A stretch of 64,000 nt of DNA from Streptomyces sp. RKND-216 (GCF_004795255.1 NZ_SSBQ01000002.1:5113501-5177500); one strand, 5' to 3'. Positions 18,066-27,109 are shown, counted from the first letter of the stretch. The notes: generated by a model from the letters alone, not told the origin. Translations and numbers: made by a program.

Positions 18066-19394
18066 ATGGCCACCGCGCAAGACCACCGCACGACTCACAG
18101 CGACGACCCGATCCGCACCGGACGGGTGCCCGCCCCGCACCCGGGCACGGCACCCTCCGATGCCGCAGGGGCCGCCGCCCGCCCCGGTTCGTCGTGGACG
18201 CTCCGGCTCGTCGTCGTGGGCCTGGTACTGGCCGCGCTCAACCTGCGCCCGGCCATCTCCGGTCTCGGCCCGCTGCTGGAGGAGGTCCGCGCCGGCCTCG
18301 GCATGAGCGGCACCTTCGCCGGCCTGCTCACCTCGATGCCGTCGCTGTGCTTCGCGGTCTTCGGCGGCCTCGCGCCGCGCCTGGCCCGCCGCTACGGCCC
18401 GGCCGCCGTGCTGGTCGCGGGCATGATCGCGATCACCGCCGGGCTGGCGCTGCGGCCGTTCACCGGCAGCACCGCGCTGTTCTTGGCCGGCAGCGTCCTC
18501 GCGCTCGCCGGCATTGCGGTCAGCAACGTGCTGATGCCCGTCGTCGTCAAGCACTGGTTCCCCGGCCGGGTCGGCGCCATGACCGGCCTCTACTCGATGG
18601 CGTTGGCCGTCGGCACCGCCGGCGCCGCCGCCGTCACCGTGCCCCTGACCGACGCCCTCGGCGGCAACTGGCGGGTCGGGCTCGCCGCCTGGGCCGTCCT
18701 CGGCGCACTTTCCGTCGTCCCCTGGGCCGCCGTCCTGCGCGGCGGCCGGCGTCGCGGCACCGCGGGGGCGTCTTCCCCCGCCGGTGACGCCCGGGCCCGG
18801 GACGCCGCCGCGGGCCTGCGCATCAGCCGCTCGCCCACGGCCTGGGCGCTCGGCGTGTTCTTCGGCCTCCAGGCCTCCGCCGCCTACATCACCATGGGCT
18901 GGCTGCCGCAGATCTTCCGCGACGCCGGCGTCTCGGCGTCGGCAGCCGGGCTGATGCTCGCCGTCACCATGGGCATGGGCATCCCGCTGTCCTTCGTCCT
19001 GCCGCGCGTGGCCGCCCGCATGAGCCACCAGGGCCCACTGGCCGTCGGCCTCGGGGTCTGCGGCCTCGCCGGCTACGCCGGGCTCTGGTTCGCCCCCGCG
19101 GAGGGCGCCTGGGCCTGGGTGCTGCTGCTCGGCGTCTCCAACTGCGCGTTTCCGCTGGTCCTCACCATGATCGGCATGCGGTCCCGTACGAGCACCGGAG
19201 TCGTCAAGCTGTCCGCGTTCGCCCAGAGCACGGGCTACCTGCTGTCCATCCCCGGTCCCCTCCTCGTCGGCGCCCTGCGGCAGCACAGCGGCGGCTGGCA
19301 CGCGCCGCTGCTGCTCATGGCCGGACTGATGCTCGCGCAGATCGCCGTGGGCACCCTGGCCGGACGGGACCGGTGCGTCGAGGACGGCCGCTGA
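18066..19394 (+). CDS. CynX/NimT-type MFS transporter
   Basis: A 442-residue transporter with about 12 membrane helices. The family signature is ALNLRPAISGLGPLLEEVR after a long soluble N-terminus of about 50 residues. CynX/NimT members export or import small anions and nitroimidazoles; substrate specificity cannot be deduced. The start ATG 18066 follows the operator region directly. A tiny one-helix protein of the SGM_5486 type is encoded 16 bp downstream, which fits the known pairing of that family with such transporters. Confidence 0.88.
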   Translation: MATAQDHRTTHSDDPIRTGRVPAPHPGTAPSDAAGAAARPGSSWTLRLVVVGLVLAALNLRPAISGLGPLLEEVRAGLGMSGTFAGLLTSMPSLCFAVFGGLAPRLARRYGPAAVLVAGMIAITAGLALRPFTGSTALFLAGSVLALAGIAVSNVLMPVVVKHWFPGRVGAMTGLYSMALAVGTAGAAAVTVPLTDALGGNWRVGLAAWAVLGALSVVPWAAVLRGGRRRGTAGASSPAGDARARDAAAGLRISRSPTAWALGVFFGLQASAAYITMGWLPQIFRDAGVSASAAGLMLAVTMGMGIPLSFVLPRVAARMSHQGPLAVGLGVCGLAGYAGLWFAPAEGAWAWVLLLGVSNCAFPLVLTMIGMRSRTSTGVVKLSAFAQSTGYLLSIPGPLLVGALRQHSGGWHAPLLLMAGLMLAQIAVGTLAGRDRCVEDGR

Positions 19395-19410
19395 GTGCGA
19401 GACTGCCCGC

Positions 19411-19527
19411 ATGCCCGTTCTCGAACCCGAACCCCAGGGCGGCCAGAAGAAGCTGCTGCTCCTCTTCGCCGCGATCCTCGGCATCATGGTCGTCATCGGC
19501 GTGGTCGCGTCCATCGCGGCGCCCTGA
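19411..19527 (+). CDS. SGM_5486-type transporter-associated mini-protein
   Basis: A 38-codon gene starting 16 bp after the transporter stop. It encodes MPVLEPEPQGGQKK, a single hydrophobic helix (LLLLFAAILGIMVVIGVVASI) and a short AAP end. I recognise it as the SGM_5486 family of conserved Streptomyces proteins always found beside CynX/NimT-like transporters. It probably sits in the membrane with the transporter. It is easily missed because of its size. Confidence 0.82.
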   Translation: MPVLEPEPQGGQKKLLLLFAAILGIMVVIGVVASIAAP

Positions 19528-19709
19528 CCGCCGCGCCGCGCGAAGACCTCACGTCCCCGTGGCCAGGCGGCCTCGGGGACGTCCCCTAGGGACTCCGGGG
19601 GGTTGTCCTCAGGGGACGGTGGGTGGCTCACCGGATGGGGCACCGCTGCCTGCGGCCGTAGTGTCGGGACCAGCCCGACGCACGGAGCCGCGACGCAGGG
19701 GACGGGACC

Positions 19710-19937
19710 ATGGCCGCGCACGCACACCTGAGCACCAGCCGGAGCGGGCCGCCCCGCGCGCGCGGAAAGACCACCGCGGGGGAGCCCCGGGTCCCCTGGT
19801 GGGCCCTCGCACTCCCCGTGCTGGTCTTCTGCACCCTGCTGGCACTGATGCTGGCGGGCGGCGACGCCGAGGCGGCCCAGCGCGGTAGCGAGCCGCTGGC
19901 CCGCCTCCTGGAAAGCCTCCGGCAGGCTCTGCTCTGA
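19710..19937 (+). CDS. Small single-helix membrane protein, unknown
   Basis: A 75-residue product from ATG 19710 with GACGCAGGGGACGGGACC upstream. A basic, Ser/Arg-rich N-terminus (about 30 residues) precedes one helix (WWALALPVLVFCTLLALMLAG) and an amphipathic C-terminus (LARLLESLRQALL). No family with a known role is recognised. It could be an anchoring or regulatory peptide; codon use is normal for the genome. Confidence 0.6.
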   Translation: MAAHAHLSTSRSGPPRARGKTTAGEPRVPWWALALPVLVFCTLLALMLAGGDAEAAQRGSEPLARLLESLRQALL

Positions 19938-20006
19938 CCCCTCCCTGCGGGGGAACAGCGCCAACCCCCCACGCCCGGTGGCCGGTTTCGTGCGAAGCTG
20001 GAACGC

Positions 20007-20525
20007 ATGAGCGTCGATGTGCCCCGCAGGATCGTCCTTCTCCGGCATGCCAAGGCCGACTGGCCCGACGTGGCCGACCACGAACGTCCGCTCGCCGACC
20101 GGGGCCGCAGTGACGCCCCGCTCGCCGGCGACTGGATCGCCGGCCACGGCATCGCACCCCAGCTCACCCTCTGCTCCACGGCTGCCCGCACCCGGGAGAC
20201 GTGGAAACTCGTCGCGCACCAGCTGCCGCAGCGACCCAGGACCGTCTACGAGGAGCGGCTCTACGACGCCTCTCCCGGCGAGATCATCGCGGTCCTGGGC
20301 GAGACCTCCAACGACGTCCGCGACCTGCTGGTCGTCGGCCACAACCCGGGCATGCAGGCCCTCGCGGAACTCCTCGCGGGCAGCGCCGACGACGACGCGG
20401 CGGCGCGTCTGGGTCGCCACGGCTTCCCCACGACGGCCCTGGCCGTGGTGCGCTTCACCGGCCCGTGGAAGTCCGTGGAGCCGGGGGTCGGCGCACTCGC
20501 CGCCTACTGGGCCCCCCGCGTCTGA
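20007..20525 (+). CDS. sixA: SixA-like phosphohistidine phosphatase
   Basis: A 172-residue histidine phosphatase. The catalytic RHAK motif (residues about 12-15, VLLRHAKAD) and GHNPGM supply the two active-site histidines; ARTRET matches the second basic site. SixA removes phosphate from histidine-containing phosphotransfer domains. The frame could begin slightly earlier but ATG 20007 with GAAGCTGGAACGC upstream is reasonable. It is convergent with serB and separated from it by a hairpin. Confidence 0.85.
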   Translation: MSVDVPRRIVLLRHAKADWPDVADHERPLADRGRSDAPLAGDWIAGHGIAPQLTLCSTAARTRETWKLVAHQLPQRPRTVYEERLYDASPGEIIAVLGETSNDVRDLLVVGHNPGMQALAELLAGSADDDAAARLGRHGFPTTALAVVRFTGPWKSVEPGVGALAAYWAPRV

Positions 20526-20567
20526 CGCCTCCGGCGCCCGCCTTCCCGGGCCGCCGTCAGGAGGTTT

Positions 20568-20596
20568 GCCGCCCCGGCGCGGGCCGCCGGGGCGGC
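20568..20596. terminator. Hairpin between convergent sixA and serB
   Basis: GCCGCCCCGGCG and CGCCGGGGCGGC pair perfectly over 12 bp with a 5-nt loop, immediately downstream of both stop codons. It would act in both directions. Confidence 0.65.
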
Positions 20597-20600
20597 GGCG

Positions 20601-21830
20601 TCACTCCGCGATGTCGGCGGCCTCGACCTCGTCGCGCGTGATGCCCAGCAGGTACAGCACCGTGTCCAGGAACGGGACGTTCACCGCCGTGTGCGCGGCC
20701 TCCCGGACCACCGGCTTGGCGTTGAACGCCACACCGAGACCTGCCGCGTTCAGCATGTCGAGGTCGTTGGCACCGTCCCCGATCGCGACGGTCTGTGCCA
20801 GCGGCACGCCCGCCTCGGACGCGAAACGGCGCAGCAGCCGCGCCTTCCCTGCCCGGTCCACCACCTCGCCCGTGACACGGCCGGTCAGCTTGCCGTCGAC
20901 GACCTCCAGGGTGTTCGCCGAGGCGAAATCCAGGCCGAGTTCTTCCTGCAGCGCGTCGGTGACCTGCGTGAATCCGCCCGAGACCACGCCCACCTGGAAC
21001 CCGAGCCGTTTCAGCGTCCGCACCAGGGTGCGGGCCCCGGGGGTGAGGCGGACCGCCTTGCGCACCTGCTCCACCACCGAGACGTCCAGCCCGGCCAGCA
21101 GTTCGACCCGGGCGTGCAGCGACTGCTCGAAGTCCAGCTCGCCGCGCATCGCGCGGGCGGTGACCTCGGCGACCTGTCCCGCGCAGTCCGCGTGTTCCGC
21201 GAACAGCTCGATGACCTCGTCCTGGATCAGTGTGGAGTCCACGTCCATCACGACCAGGCGCTGCGCTCGGCGCGCGAGCCCGGACGCGACCACGGCGACG
21301 TCGACCCCGTGCCGCGCCGCCTGCTGCGCGAGCACCGTGCGGAGCGTTTCCGTCGCGGTGCCCGAGACGTCGAACTCGACGGCCGTCACCGGGTACTTGG
21401 CCAGTCGGAAGATACGGTCGATGTTGGCGCCGGTCCCGGTGATGCCGGCCGCTATGGCGGCGGTCGATCCCGCGGTCAGGGGATGCCCGAGTACGGTCAC
21501 GTGCGACCGTCCCGTGCCGCGGGGCCGGTTGTCGCCGGTGCCGGAGATGATCTCCGCCTCCATGCCGACCGCCTCGGCCCAGCTGTGCACGGTCGCCCGC
21601 AGCTCGCCCTCGGCGGTCCCCCCGCCGGGGGAGGTGACGAGCGCGCACAGCGTGATCCGGCCACGGGTGACCAGCTGCTCGATGTCGACGACATCGACCG
21701 CGTACGGGGCGAGCGTCTCGAAGAGACCGGCCGTGATGCCCGGCCGGTCCCTGCCGAAGATCTTGACCAGGAGGGTGGGCGTGTCGTCGGAGAGGGACGC
21801 CGGGGGCGCTGTGGCCTGCGATGGGGTCAT
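20601..21830 (-). CDS. serB: Phosphoserine phosphatase SerB with N-terminal ACT domains
   Basis: A 409-residue protein. Two ACT-like regulatory domains occupy about residues 15-175 (LLVKIFGRDRPGITAGLFETL; VTVLGHPLTAGSTAA). The HAD phosphatase domain follows: motif I DVDSTLIQDE, motif II SGGFTQV, and motif III GDGANDLDML. SerB hydrolyses O-phosphoserine to serine, the last step of serine synthesis; the ACT domains suggest amino-acid feedback. The start ATG 21830 is chosen because the frame upstream is not protein-like. Confidence 0.95.
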   Translation of the reverse strand: MTPSQATAPPASLSDDTPTLLVKIFGRDRPGITAGLFETLAPYAVDVVDIEQLVTRGRITLCALVTSPGGGTAEGELRATVHSWAEAVGMEAEIISGTGDNRPRGTGRSHVTVLGHPLTAGSTAAIAAGITGTGANIDRIFRLAKYPVTAVEFDVSGTATETLRTVLAQQAARHGVDVAVVASGLARRAQRLVVMDVDSTLIQDEVIELFAEHADCAGQVAEVTARAMRGELDFEQSLHARVELLAGLDVSVVEQVRKAVRLTPGARTLVRTLKRLGFQVGVVSGGFTQVTDALQEELGLDFASANTLEVVDGKLTGRVTGEVVDRAGKARLLRRFASEAGVPLAQTVAIGDGANDLDMLNAAGLGVAFNAKPVVREAAHTAVNVPFLDTVLYLLGITRDEVEAADIAE

Positions 21831-22060
21831 GGTGCTTCCACGGTAGCGCCGTTCCGGGGGTGTTCGCCGCCCGGACCGCATCGCGGACGGAGCCGCGCGG
21901 GGCGACGCCTCACCGGGCCCGGGGCGCCTCGCGACAGGGACGTTGCACGGGTCGGCTTTCTCCCCGGCGGCGAAGCCTGAAATAGTGCCCTCCGATGAAC
22001 CGCCACCCCCGGGCCTTCCGCCGCGGGGGCATCTCGGGGGACGACAACGTGGGGCATGGA

Positions 22061-24679
22061 GTGCCGGAACTCGCACTGGAACTGAACGGACGGACCTGGA
22101 CGCTCGATCCGTCCAGAACACACCACCTCGGCCGTGATCCGCAGGGGGAGGTGGTGATCGACGACGCCCGGGTCTCCTGGCGGCACGCCGCGCTCCGCTG
22201 GAGCGGGACCGGGTGGGTGCTGGAGGACCTCGGCAGCACCAACGGCACCTATGCCGGCGGGCAGCGCGTCCAGCAGCTGGAGGTCGGGCAGAGCGCCGCC
22301 GTCCACCTGGGCAACGCCACGAACGGGCCCCGGCTTGCTCTGGCCCCCGTCGCCGCGTCCAGCGCCGCCCCCGCGGCAGCTCCGGCTGCGGCGCCCGCGA
22401 CGGCACCGGCCCCGCAGGGCGCGCCCGGGCAGCCGTACCCGCAGGGGCCCGGGCAGGGCACACCCCCGCAGGGCTGGGGCCCCGGCCACCCTCAGCAGGC
22501 GTCCGTACCGCAGCAGGCGTCGCAGTACGCCCCTCCCCACCAGGCACAGTCCCACCAGGCGCCGCAGTACGCACCGCACCCGGCGCAGCCGTCGCGACCC
22601 GCCTCCACTCCGCCCGCGCAGCGCGCGCCGCAGCAGCCGGACGGGGGCGGCGATCGCAGCCCGACCACGTTCCACCGCCTCGACCTCGGCCGTGTGATGC
22701 GCATCGGCCGATCGCTGGAGAACGAACTCGTCGTCTCCGACCTCCAGGTCTCCCGCCACCACGCCGAGTTCCGAGCCACGCCCGACGGCCGCTTCGAGAT
22801 CCGCGACCTCGGCAGCCACAACGGCACCTACGTCAACGGCCAGCCGCTGCCCAAGTCCGGCACCGCGCTGATCACCGCGCACGACACCGTGGGCGTCGGC
22901 CACTCCACCTTCCGCGTGGTCGGCGGCCGGCTCGAGGAGTTCGTCGACACCGGCGAGGTGTCGTTCTCCGCCCGCCACCTGACCGTCAAGGTCGACGGCG
23001 GCAAGGTCATCCTCAATGACGTCACGTTCGGCGTCCCGGAGAAGTCGCTGGTCGCCGTCATCGGCCCGTCCGGCTCCGGCAAGTCCACGCTGCTGCGCGC
23101 CCTCACCGGCTACCGGCCCGCCGACGTGGGCGAAGTCCTCTACGACAACCGCGACCTGTACAAGCAGTTCGCCGAACTCCGCCAGCGCATCGGCCTGGTG
23201 CCGCAGGACGACATCCTGCACAAGGAGCTGACGGTCCGCACCGCCCTGCGCTACGCGGCGCGGCTCCGTTTTCCCGGCGACGTCGCCGAGACCGAGCGCA
23301 ACGCCCGGATCGAGGAGGTGCTGGCCGAGCTCAAGCTCGACATCCACGCCACCAAAAAGATCACCTCGCTGTCGGGCGGGCAGCGCAAGCGCGTCTCGGT
23401 GGCCCTGGAGCTGCTGACCAAGCCGTCGCTGATCTTCCTGGACGAACCCACGTCCGGCCTCGACCCGGGCATGGACCGCGACGTGATGCAACTGCTGCGC
23501 GGCCTCGCCGACGACGGCCGCACCGTTCTCGTGGTCACCCACTCGGTCGCAGAACTCCCCCTCTGCGACAAGCTGCTGGTGATGGCACCGGGCGGCGGCG
23601 TCGCCTACTTCGGCCCGCCCGAGGAGGCCCTGAACTTCTTCGGCTACGACACCTGGGCCGACGTGTTCTCCGCCTTCGAGAACTACCGCAGCTACGACTG
23701 GATGGGGCGCTGGCAGGGCTCGCAGCACTACCAGATGTACGCCGCGGAGATCGCCGCCTCCCCGCAGCCGCAGTCGGCCGCTCTGCCGTACCAGGCCGTT
23801 CCGCAGCCGCCCGCCCGGATGCAGAAGCCGCAGAGCTGGGGCTCGCAGTGGTGGACGCTGACCCGCCGCTACCTGTCCGTGATCGCCTCGGACAAGGGCT
23901 TCATGGCCCTGATGCTGCTGCTGCCCGCCATTCTCGGCGTGGTCAGCACCCTCATCCCGTCCGACTACGGCCTCGGCCCCAACACCGACAACCCGCGCGG
24001 CCACAACCAGGACGCCGGCACCATCCTGCTGATCCTCGCCGTCGGCATGTGTTTCGCCGGTGCGGCCAACTCCGTCCGCGAACTGATCAAGGAACGGGTC
24101 ATCTACGAGCGCGAACGTGCCACCGGCCTGTCCCGCTCCGCGTACCTGATGTCCAAGGTCGTCGTCCTCAGCCTGATCACGGCCCTGCAGGGCGTGATCA
24201 TCTGCCTCATCGGCTTCTCCGTGCGCACCCTGCCGGAGGAGGGGCTGCTCATGCCGCCCGCGGTCGAGATGTGCCTGGCGATCATCGCGCTCGGCTTCAC
24301 CTCCATGGCCTTCGGTCTGGTCATCTCCTCCCTGGTGAAGACGGCAGAGAAGACCATGCCGCTGCTGGTGATGTTCGCGATCGTGCAGGTGGTGTTCACC
24401 GGCGTGCTCTTCCAGATCTTCGGCTCCCCGGGGATCACCCAGCTCGCCTGGCTGATGCCGTCGCGCTGGGCCATCGGCGCGGCGGGCGCGTCCGCGGACC
24501 TGTCGCACACCATGGCTCCCTGGGACCGGGAGAAGCCGAACGACCTCGACCCGCTGTGGGAGCACAGCGTCGGCACCTACCTGCTCGACATGACCATCCT
24601 CCTCGCCCTCGGCGTCCTGTGCTGCCTCGCCGTGGCCCGGCTGCTGCGCCGCCACGAGCCCGAGGTCATGCGCAAGTGA
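22061..24679 (+). CDS. FHA-FHA-ABC transporter fusion (ATPase plus ABC2 permease)
   Basis: An 872-residue multidomain protein from GTG 22061 (MPELALELNG is the homologous start; ATG 21995 is an alternative). FHA domain 1 covers about residues 1-95 (VSWRHAAL, GSTNGTY). A Gln/Pro/Ala-rich linker of about 100 residues follows, then FHA domain 2 (about 200-290; VSRHHAEF, GSHNGTY). The ABC ATPase has Walker A GPSGSGKST (about 334), signature LSGGQRKR (about 436) and Walker B FLDEPTSG. An ABC2-type membrane domain fills about 600-860. FHA domains bind phosphothreonine, so Ser/Thr kinases probably control it. The exported substrate is unknown. Confidence 0.9.
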   Translation: MPELALELNGRTWTLDPSRTHHLGRDPQGEVVIDDARVSWRHAALRWSGTGWVLEDLGSTNGTYAGGQRVQQLEVGQSAAVHLGNATNGPRLALAPVAASSAAPAAAPAAAPATAPAPQGAPGQPYPQGPGQGTPPQGWGPGHPQQASVPQQASQYAPPHQAQSHQAPQYAPHPAQPSRPASTPPAQRAPQQPDGGGDRSPTTFHRLDLGRVMRIGRSLENELVVSDLQVSRHHAEFRATPDGRFEIRDLGSHNGTYVNGQPLPKSGTALITAHDTVGVGHSTFRVVGGRLEEFVDTGEVSFSARHLTVKVDGGKVILNDVTFGVPEKSLVAVIGPSGSGKSTLLRALTGYRPADVGEVLYDNRDLYKQFAELRQRIGLVPQDDILHKELTVRTALRYAARLRFPGDVAETERNARIEEVLAELKLDIHATKKITSLSGGQRKRVSVALELLTKPSLIFLDEPTSGLDPGMDRDVMQLLRGLADDGRTVLVVTHSVAELPLCDKLLVMAPGGGVAYFGPPEEALNFFGYDTWADVFSAFENYRSYDWMGRWQGSQHYQMYAAEIAASPQPQSAALPYQAVPQPPARMQKPQSWGSQWWTLTRRYLSVIASDKGFMALMLLLPAILGVVSTLIPSDYGLGPNTDNPRGHNQDAGTILLILAVGMCFAGAANSVRELIKERVIYERERATGLSRSAYLMSKVVVLSLITALQGVIICLIGFSVRTLPEEGLLMPPAVEMCLAIIALGFTSMAFGLVISSLVKTAEKTMPLLVMFAIVQVVFTGVLFQIFGSPGITQLAWLMPSRWAIGAAGASADLSHTMAPWDREKPNDLDPLWEHSVGTYLLDMTILLALGVLCCLAVARLLRRHEPEVMRK

Positions 24680-24705
24680 CGCCCGCCCGCACCGGCCGCT
24701 GACGG

Positions 24706-24742
24706 GGCCGGGACCGAAGGTCCTAGGACCCCGGTCCCGGCC
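24706..24742 (+). terminator. Hairpin after the FHA-ABC gene
   Basis: GGCCGGGACCG (24706-24716) pairs with CGGTCCCGGCC (24732-24742), with an inner GGTCC/GGACC stem and a small asymmetric bulge, starting 27 bp after the FHA-ABC stop. Confidence 0.6.
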
Positions 24743-24795
24743 CCCTCCCACGCGTGCCCGATACCGGCCCCGGCCAGGGCCGGTACGGTGATCGC

Positions 24796-25932
24796 ATGGT
24801 CCCCCGATCCGGTCTGGCAGCAGTCAGCGAGGCGCTCCTCGCCATGAACCGCCGGCTCGAGGTACGCGAGGTCCTCCAGACGATCGTGGCCTCCGCGCGC
24901 GACCTCCTGGACGCCGAGTACGCGGCCCTCGGTGTGCCGGACGACCACGGCGGCTTCGCCCAGTTCGTCGTCGCCGGAGTCAGTGACGCCGAGTGGAAGG
25001 CCATCGGCCCGCTGCCCCGGCAGCACGGCATCCTGGCAGCGATGCTCCACGAGGGCCCCCAGCGGCTCGCCGACGTCCGCGACGACCCCCGCTTCGAGGG
25101 CTGGCCCTCCGCCCACCCCGAGCTCGCCGACTTCCTCGGCATGCCCATCACCGGTGACGACGAGGTCCTCGGCGCCCTCTTCCTCGCCAACAAGCGCTGC
25201 GCGAAACCCGCCGGTACCTGCGGCTTCACCGAGGCCGACGAGGAACTCCTCGGCCTGCTCGCCCAGCACGCCGCCATCGCCCTGTCGAACGCCCGCCTCT
25301 ACGAGCGCAGCCGGGAACTGACCATCACCGGCGAACGCTCCCGCATCGCCCACGAACTCCACGACGCCGTCTCCCAGAAGCTGTTCTCCCTCCGCCTCAC
25401 CGCCCAGGCCGCCAGCGCCCTCGTGGACCGCGATCCGGCCCGCGCCAAGGGCGAGTTGCACCAGGTCGCCGCCCTCGCTGCCGAGGCCGCCGACGAACTG
25501 CGCGCCGCCGTGGTCGAACTGCGCCCCGCCGCCCTCGACGACGACGGCCTGATCGCCGCCCTCCGCACCCAGGTGCAGGTCCTCGACCGCGCCCACGCGG
25601 CCCGCGTCACTTTCACCCCCGCGGGGGTGCGCGCGCTGCCCGCGGCACAGGAGGAGGCCGTGCTGCGGGTGGCCCAGGAGGCGCTGCACAACGCGCTGCG
25701 GCACTCCGGCGCCCGCCGGGTCGAGGTCAGCCTCACCCGCCGTGACCCGGGCGCGGTCCTCCGGGTGACCGACGACGGCATCGGCTTCGACCCGCGTGCC
25801 GTACGCTGCGCCGGGCGCCACCTGGGCCTGGTCTCCATGCGGGACCGGGCCGGCGGCATCGGCGGCAGCCTCACCGTGCAGTCGGAGCCCGGGAAGGGCA
25901 CCACGATCGAACTGGAGGTGCCCGGTGGTTGA
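24796..25932 (+). CDS. GAF-domain sensor histidine kinase (NarL/DegS type)
   Basis: A 378-residue soluble kinase. A GAF domain spans about residues 15-175; HisKA_3 dimerisation and phosphoacceptor region includes RIAHELHDAVSQKL with His189 as the likely phosphorylated residue; the C-terminal HATPase has DDGIGFD and GIGGSL. There is no membrane helix, so it senses a cytoplasmic ligand or redox/light cue through GAF. ATG 24796 is preferred; an upstream ATG at 24754 is possible. It overlaps its response regulator gene by 8 nt, forming a two-component pair. Its target genes are not evident. Confidence 0.9.
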   Translation: MVPRSGLAAVSEALLAMNRRLEVREVLQTIVASARDLLDAEYAALGVPDDHGGFAQFVVAGVSDAEWKAIGPLPRQHGILAAMLHEGPQRLADVRDDPRFEGWPSAHPELADFLGMPITGDDEVLGALFLANKRCAKPAGTCGFTEADEELLGLLAQHAAIALSNARLYERSRELTITGERSRIAHELHDAVSQKLFSLRLTAQAASALVDRDPARAKGELHQVAALAAEAADELRAAVVELRPAALDDDGLIAALRTQVQVLDRAHAARVTFTPAGVRALPAAQEEAVLRVAQEALHNALRHSGARRVEVSLTRRDPGAVLRVTDDGIGFDPRAVRCAGRHLGLVSMRDRAGGIGGSLTVQSEPGKGTTIELEVPGG

Positions 25933-26569
25933 GACGGCCCCGATCAGGGTCCTGCTGGTGGACGACCACCAGGTCGTACGGCGTGGGCTGCGCACTTTCC
26001 TGGAGGTGCAGGAGGACATCGAGGTCGTCGGCGAGGCCGCCGACGGCGACGAGGGCGTGGCCCGAGCCGCGGAACTCCTGCCCGACGTCGTGCTGATGGA
26101 CGTGAAGATGCCCGGCACGGACGGCATCGAGGCGCTGCGCCGCCTGCGCGAACTCGACAACCCGGCGCGGGTGCTGATCGTCACCAGCTTCACCGAGCAG
26201 CGCACCGTGGTGCCCGCGCTGCGCGCCGGAGCCGCCGGGTACGTCTACAAAGACGTCGATCCGGACGCCCTCGCCGACGCCATCCGCTCCGTGCACGCCG
26301 GCCACGTGCTGCTCCAGCCCGAGGTCGCCGGGGCGCTGCTGTCCGACGGGGACGGCGGCGGCAACGGACGCGGCCCCGCGCTCACCGACCGCGAGCACGA
26401 GGTGCTCGGCCTGATCGCCGACGGCCGCTCCAACCGCGAGATCGCCCGTGCGCTGGTGCTGTCCGAGAAGACGGTCAAGACCCACGTCTCCAACATCCTG
26501 ATGAAGCTGGACCTGGCCGATCGCACCCAGGCCGCGCTGTGGGCCGTACGGCACGGGCTGGCCGGCTGA
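25925..26569 (+). CDS. NarL/LuxR-type response regulator
   Basis: A 214-residue regulator from GTG 25925. The receiver domain has the acidic pair DD (residues 13-14), phosphoacceptor Asp59 (VVLMDVKMPG), a Thr/Ser switch (IVTSF) and Lys near residue 106 (YVYKDVD). After a Gly/Asp-rich linker a LuxR helix-turn-helix follows (LTDREHEVLGLIADGRSNREIA). It is translationally coupled to the upstream histidine kinase. The chaplin gene begins 222 bp downstream, but a regulatory link is not shown. Confidence 0.93.
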   Translation: MVETAPIRVLLVDDHQVVRRGLRTFLEVQEDIEVVGEAADGDEGVARAAELLPDVVLMDVKMPGTDGIEALRRLRELDNPARVLIVTSFTEQRTVVPALRAGAAGYVYKDVDPDALADAIRSVHAGHVLLQPEVAGALLSDGDGGGNGRGPALTDREHEVLGLIADGRSNREIARALVLSEKTVKTHVSNILMKLDLADRTQAALWAVRHGLAG

Positions 26570-26791
26570 GACGCGGCCCTCCGCTCGCCCGGGGCGTGCG
26601 CAGCCGTCCGGCAGCTCTCCGTCACCCTCCCGGCGGCACGGCCGGACGGGTCCGGTCGCCCTGTTGCCGCGCAGGATTCATTCCGACGGGTGGTCGTGCC
26701 GCGGCGGGCGCATCCCCATCGGCCCGGGCCCGTTCTCCAAGGCGTGCTGCGGCGGCCGCCGCAGCCACTCGCCAGGAGGGAGATCGCCCTG

Positions 26792-27037
26792 ATGAAGAAC
26801 ATGAAGAGGATCGCCACGGTCGCCGTCGCCGCCGCCGGGCTCGCCGTGTCCGGAGCCGGTGCCGCCGTCGCGCACGACGGTGCCTCCGCCGACGCGGTCG
26901 CCGCGAACTCGCCGGGCGTCCTCTCGGGCAACGTCGTGCAGGTGCCCGTGGACGTGCCGGTCCAGGTCTGCGGCAACACCGTGAACGTCATCGCGCTGCT
27001 GAACCCGGCCTTCGGGAACACCTGCGTCGTCAAGTGA
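26792..27037 (+). CDS. Short chaplin (ChpE-H type surface-active protein)
   Basis: An 81-residue precursor with a strong AGGAGGG ribosome site and a Sec signal ending near AVAHDG. The mature part is a single chaplin domain: NSPGVLSGNVVQVPVDVPV, then a hydrophobic region with two cysteines (QVCGNTVNVIAL and GNTCVVK). Chaplins assemble as amyloid-like fibrils on aerial hyphae and spores and lower water surface tension. Chaplins of this short type have no sorting signal and rely on long chaplins for anchoring. A strong terminator follows. The position next to the two-component genes matches my memory of chpE in S. coelicolor, but that paralogue is reported to lack the cysteines. Confidence 0.93.
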   Translation: MKNMKRIATVAVAAAGLAVSGAGAAVAHDGASADAVAANSPGVLSGNVVQVPVDVPVQVCGNTVNVIALLNPAFGNTCVVK

Positions 27038-27054
27038 CCGACGCGCGTCGGCCT

Positions 27055-27086
27055 GGGGCCCCGCGGTGCACGCACCGCGGGGCCCC
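27055..27086. terminator. 15-bp perfect hairpin after the chaplin gene
   Basis: GGGGCCCCGCGGTGC and GCACCGCGGGGCCCC pair over 15 bp with a 2-nt spacer. It lies between the convergent chaplin and the unknown minus-strand gene and probably serves both. Confidence 0.75.
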
Positions 27087-27109
27087 GGCGCGTTCCCGCC
27101 CGCGTGGTC

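Noticed and set aside
17955..20420. An 821-codon minus-strand frame opposite the CynX-type transporter and SixA genes
   Set aside because: Gln/Glu/Gly/His-rich antisense translation with no domains, opposite well-supported genes.
21827..24751. A 974-codon minus-strand frame opposite the FHA-ABC gene
   Set aside because: Low-complexity antisense shadow; the plus-strand gene has clear FHA, Walker and signature motifs.
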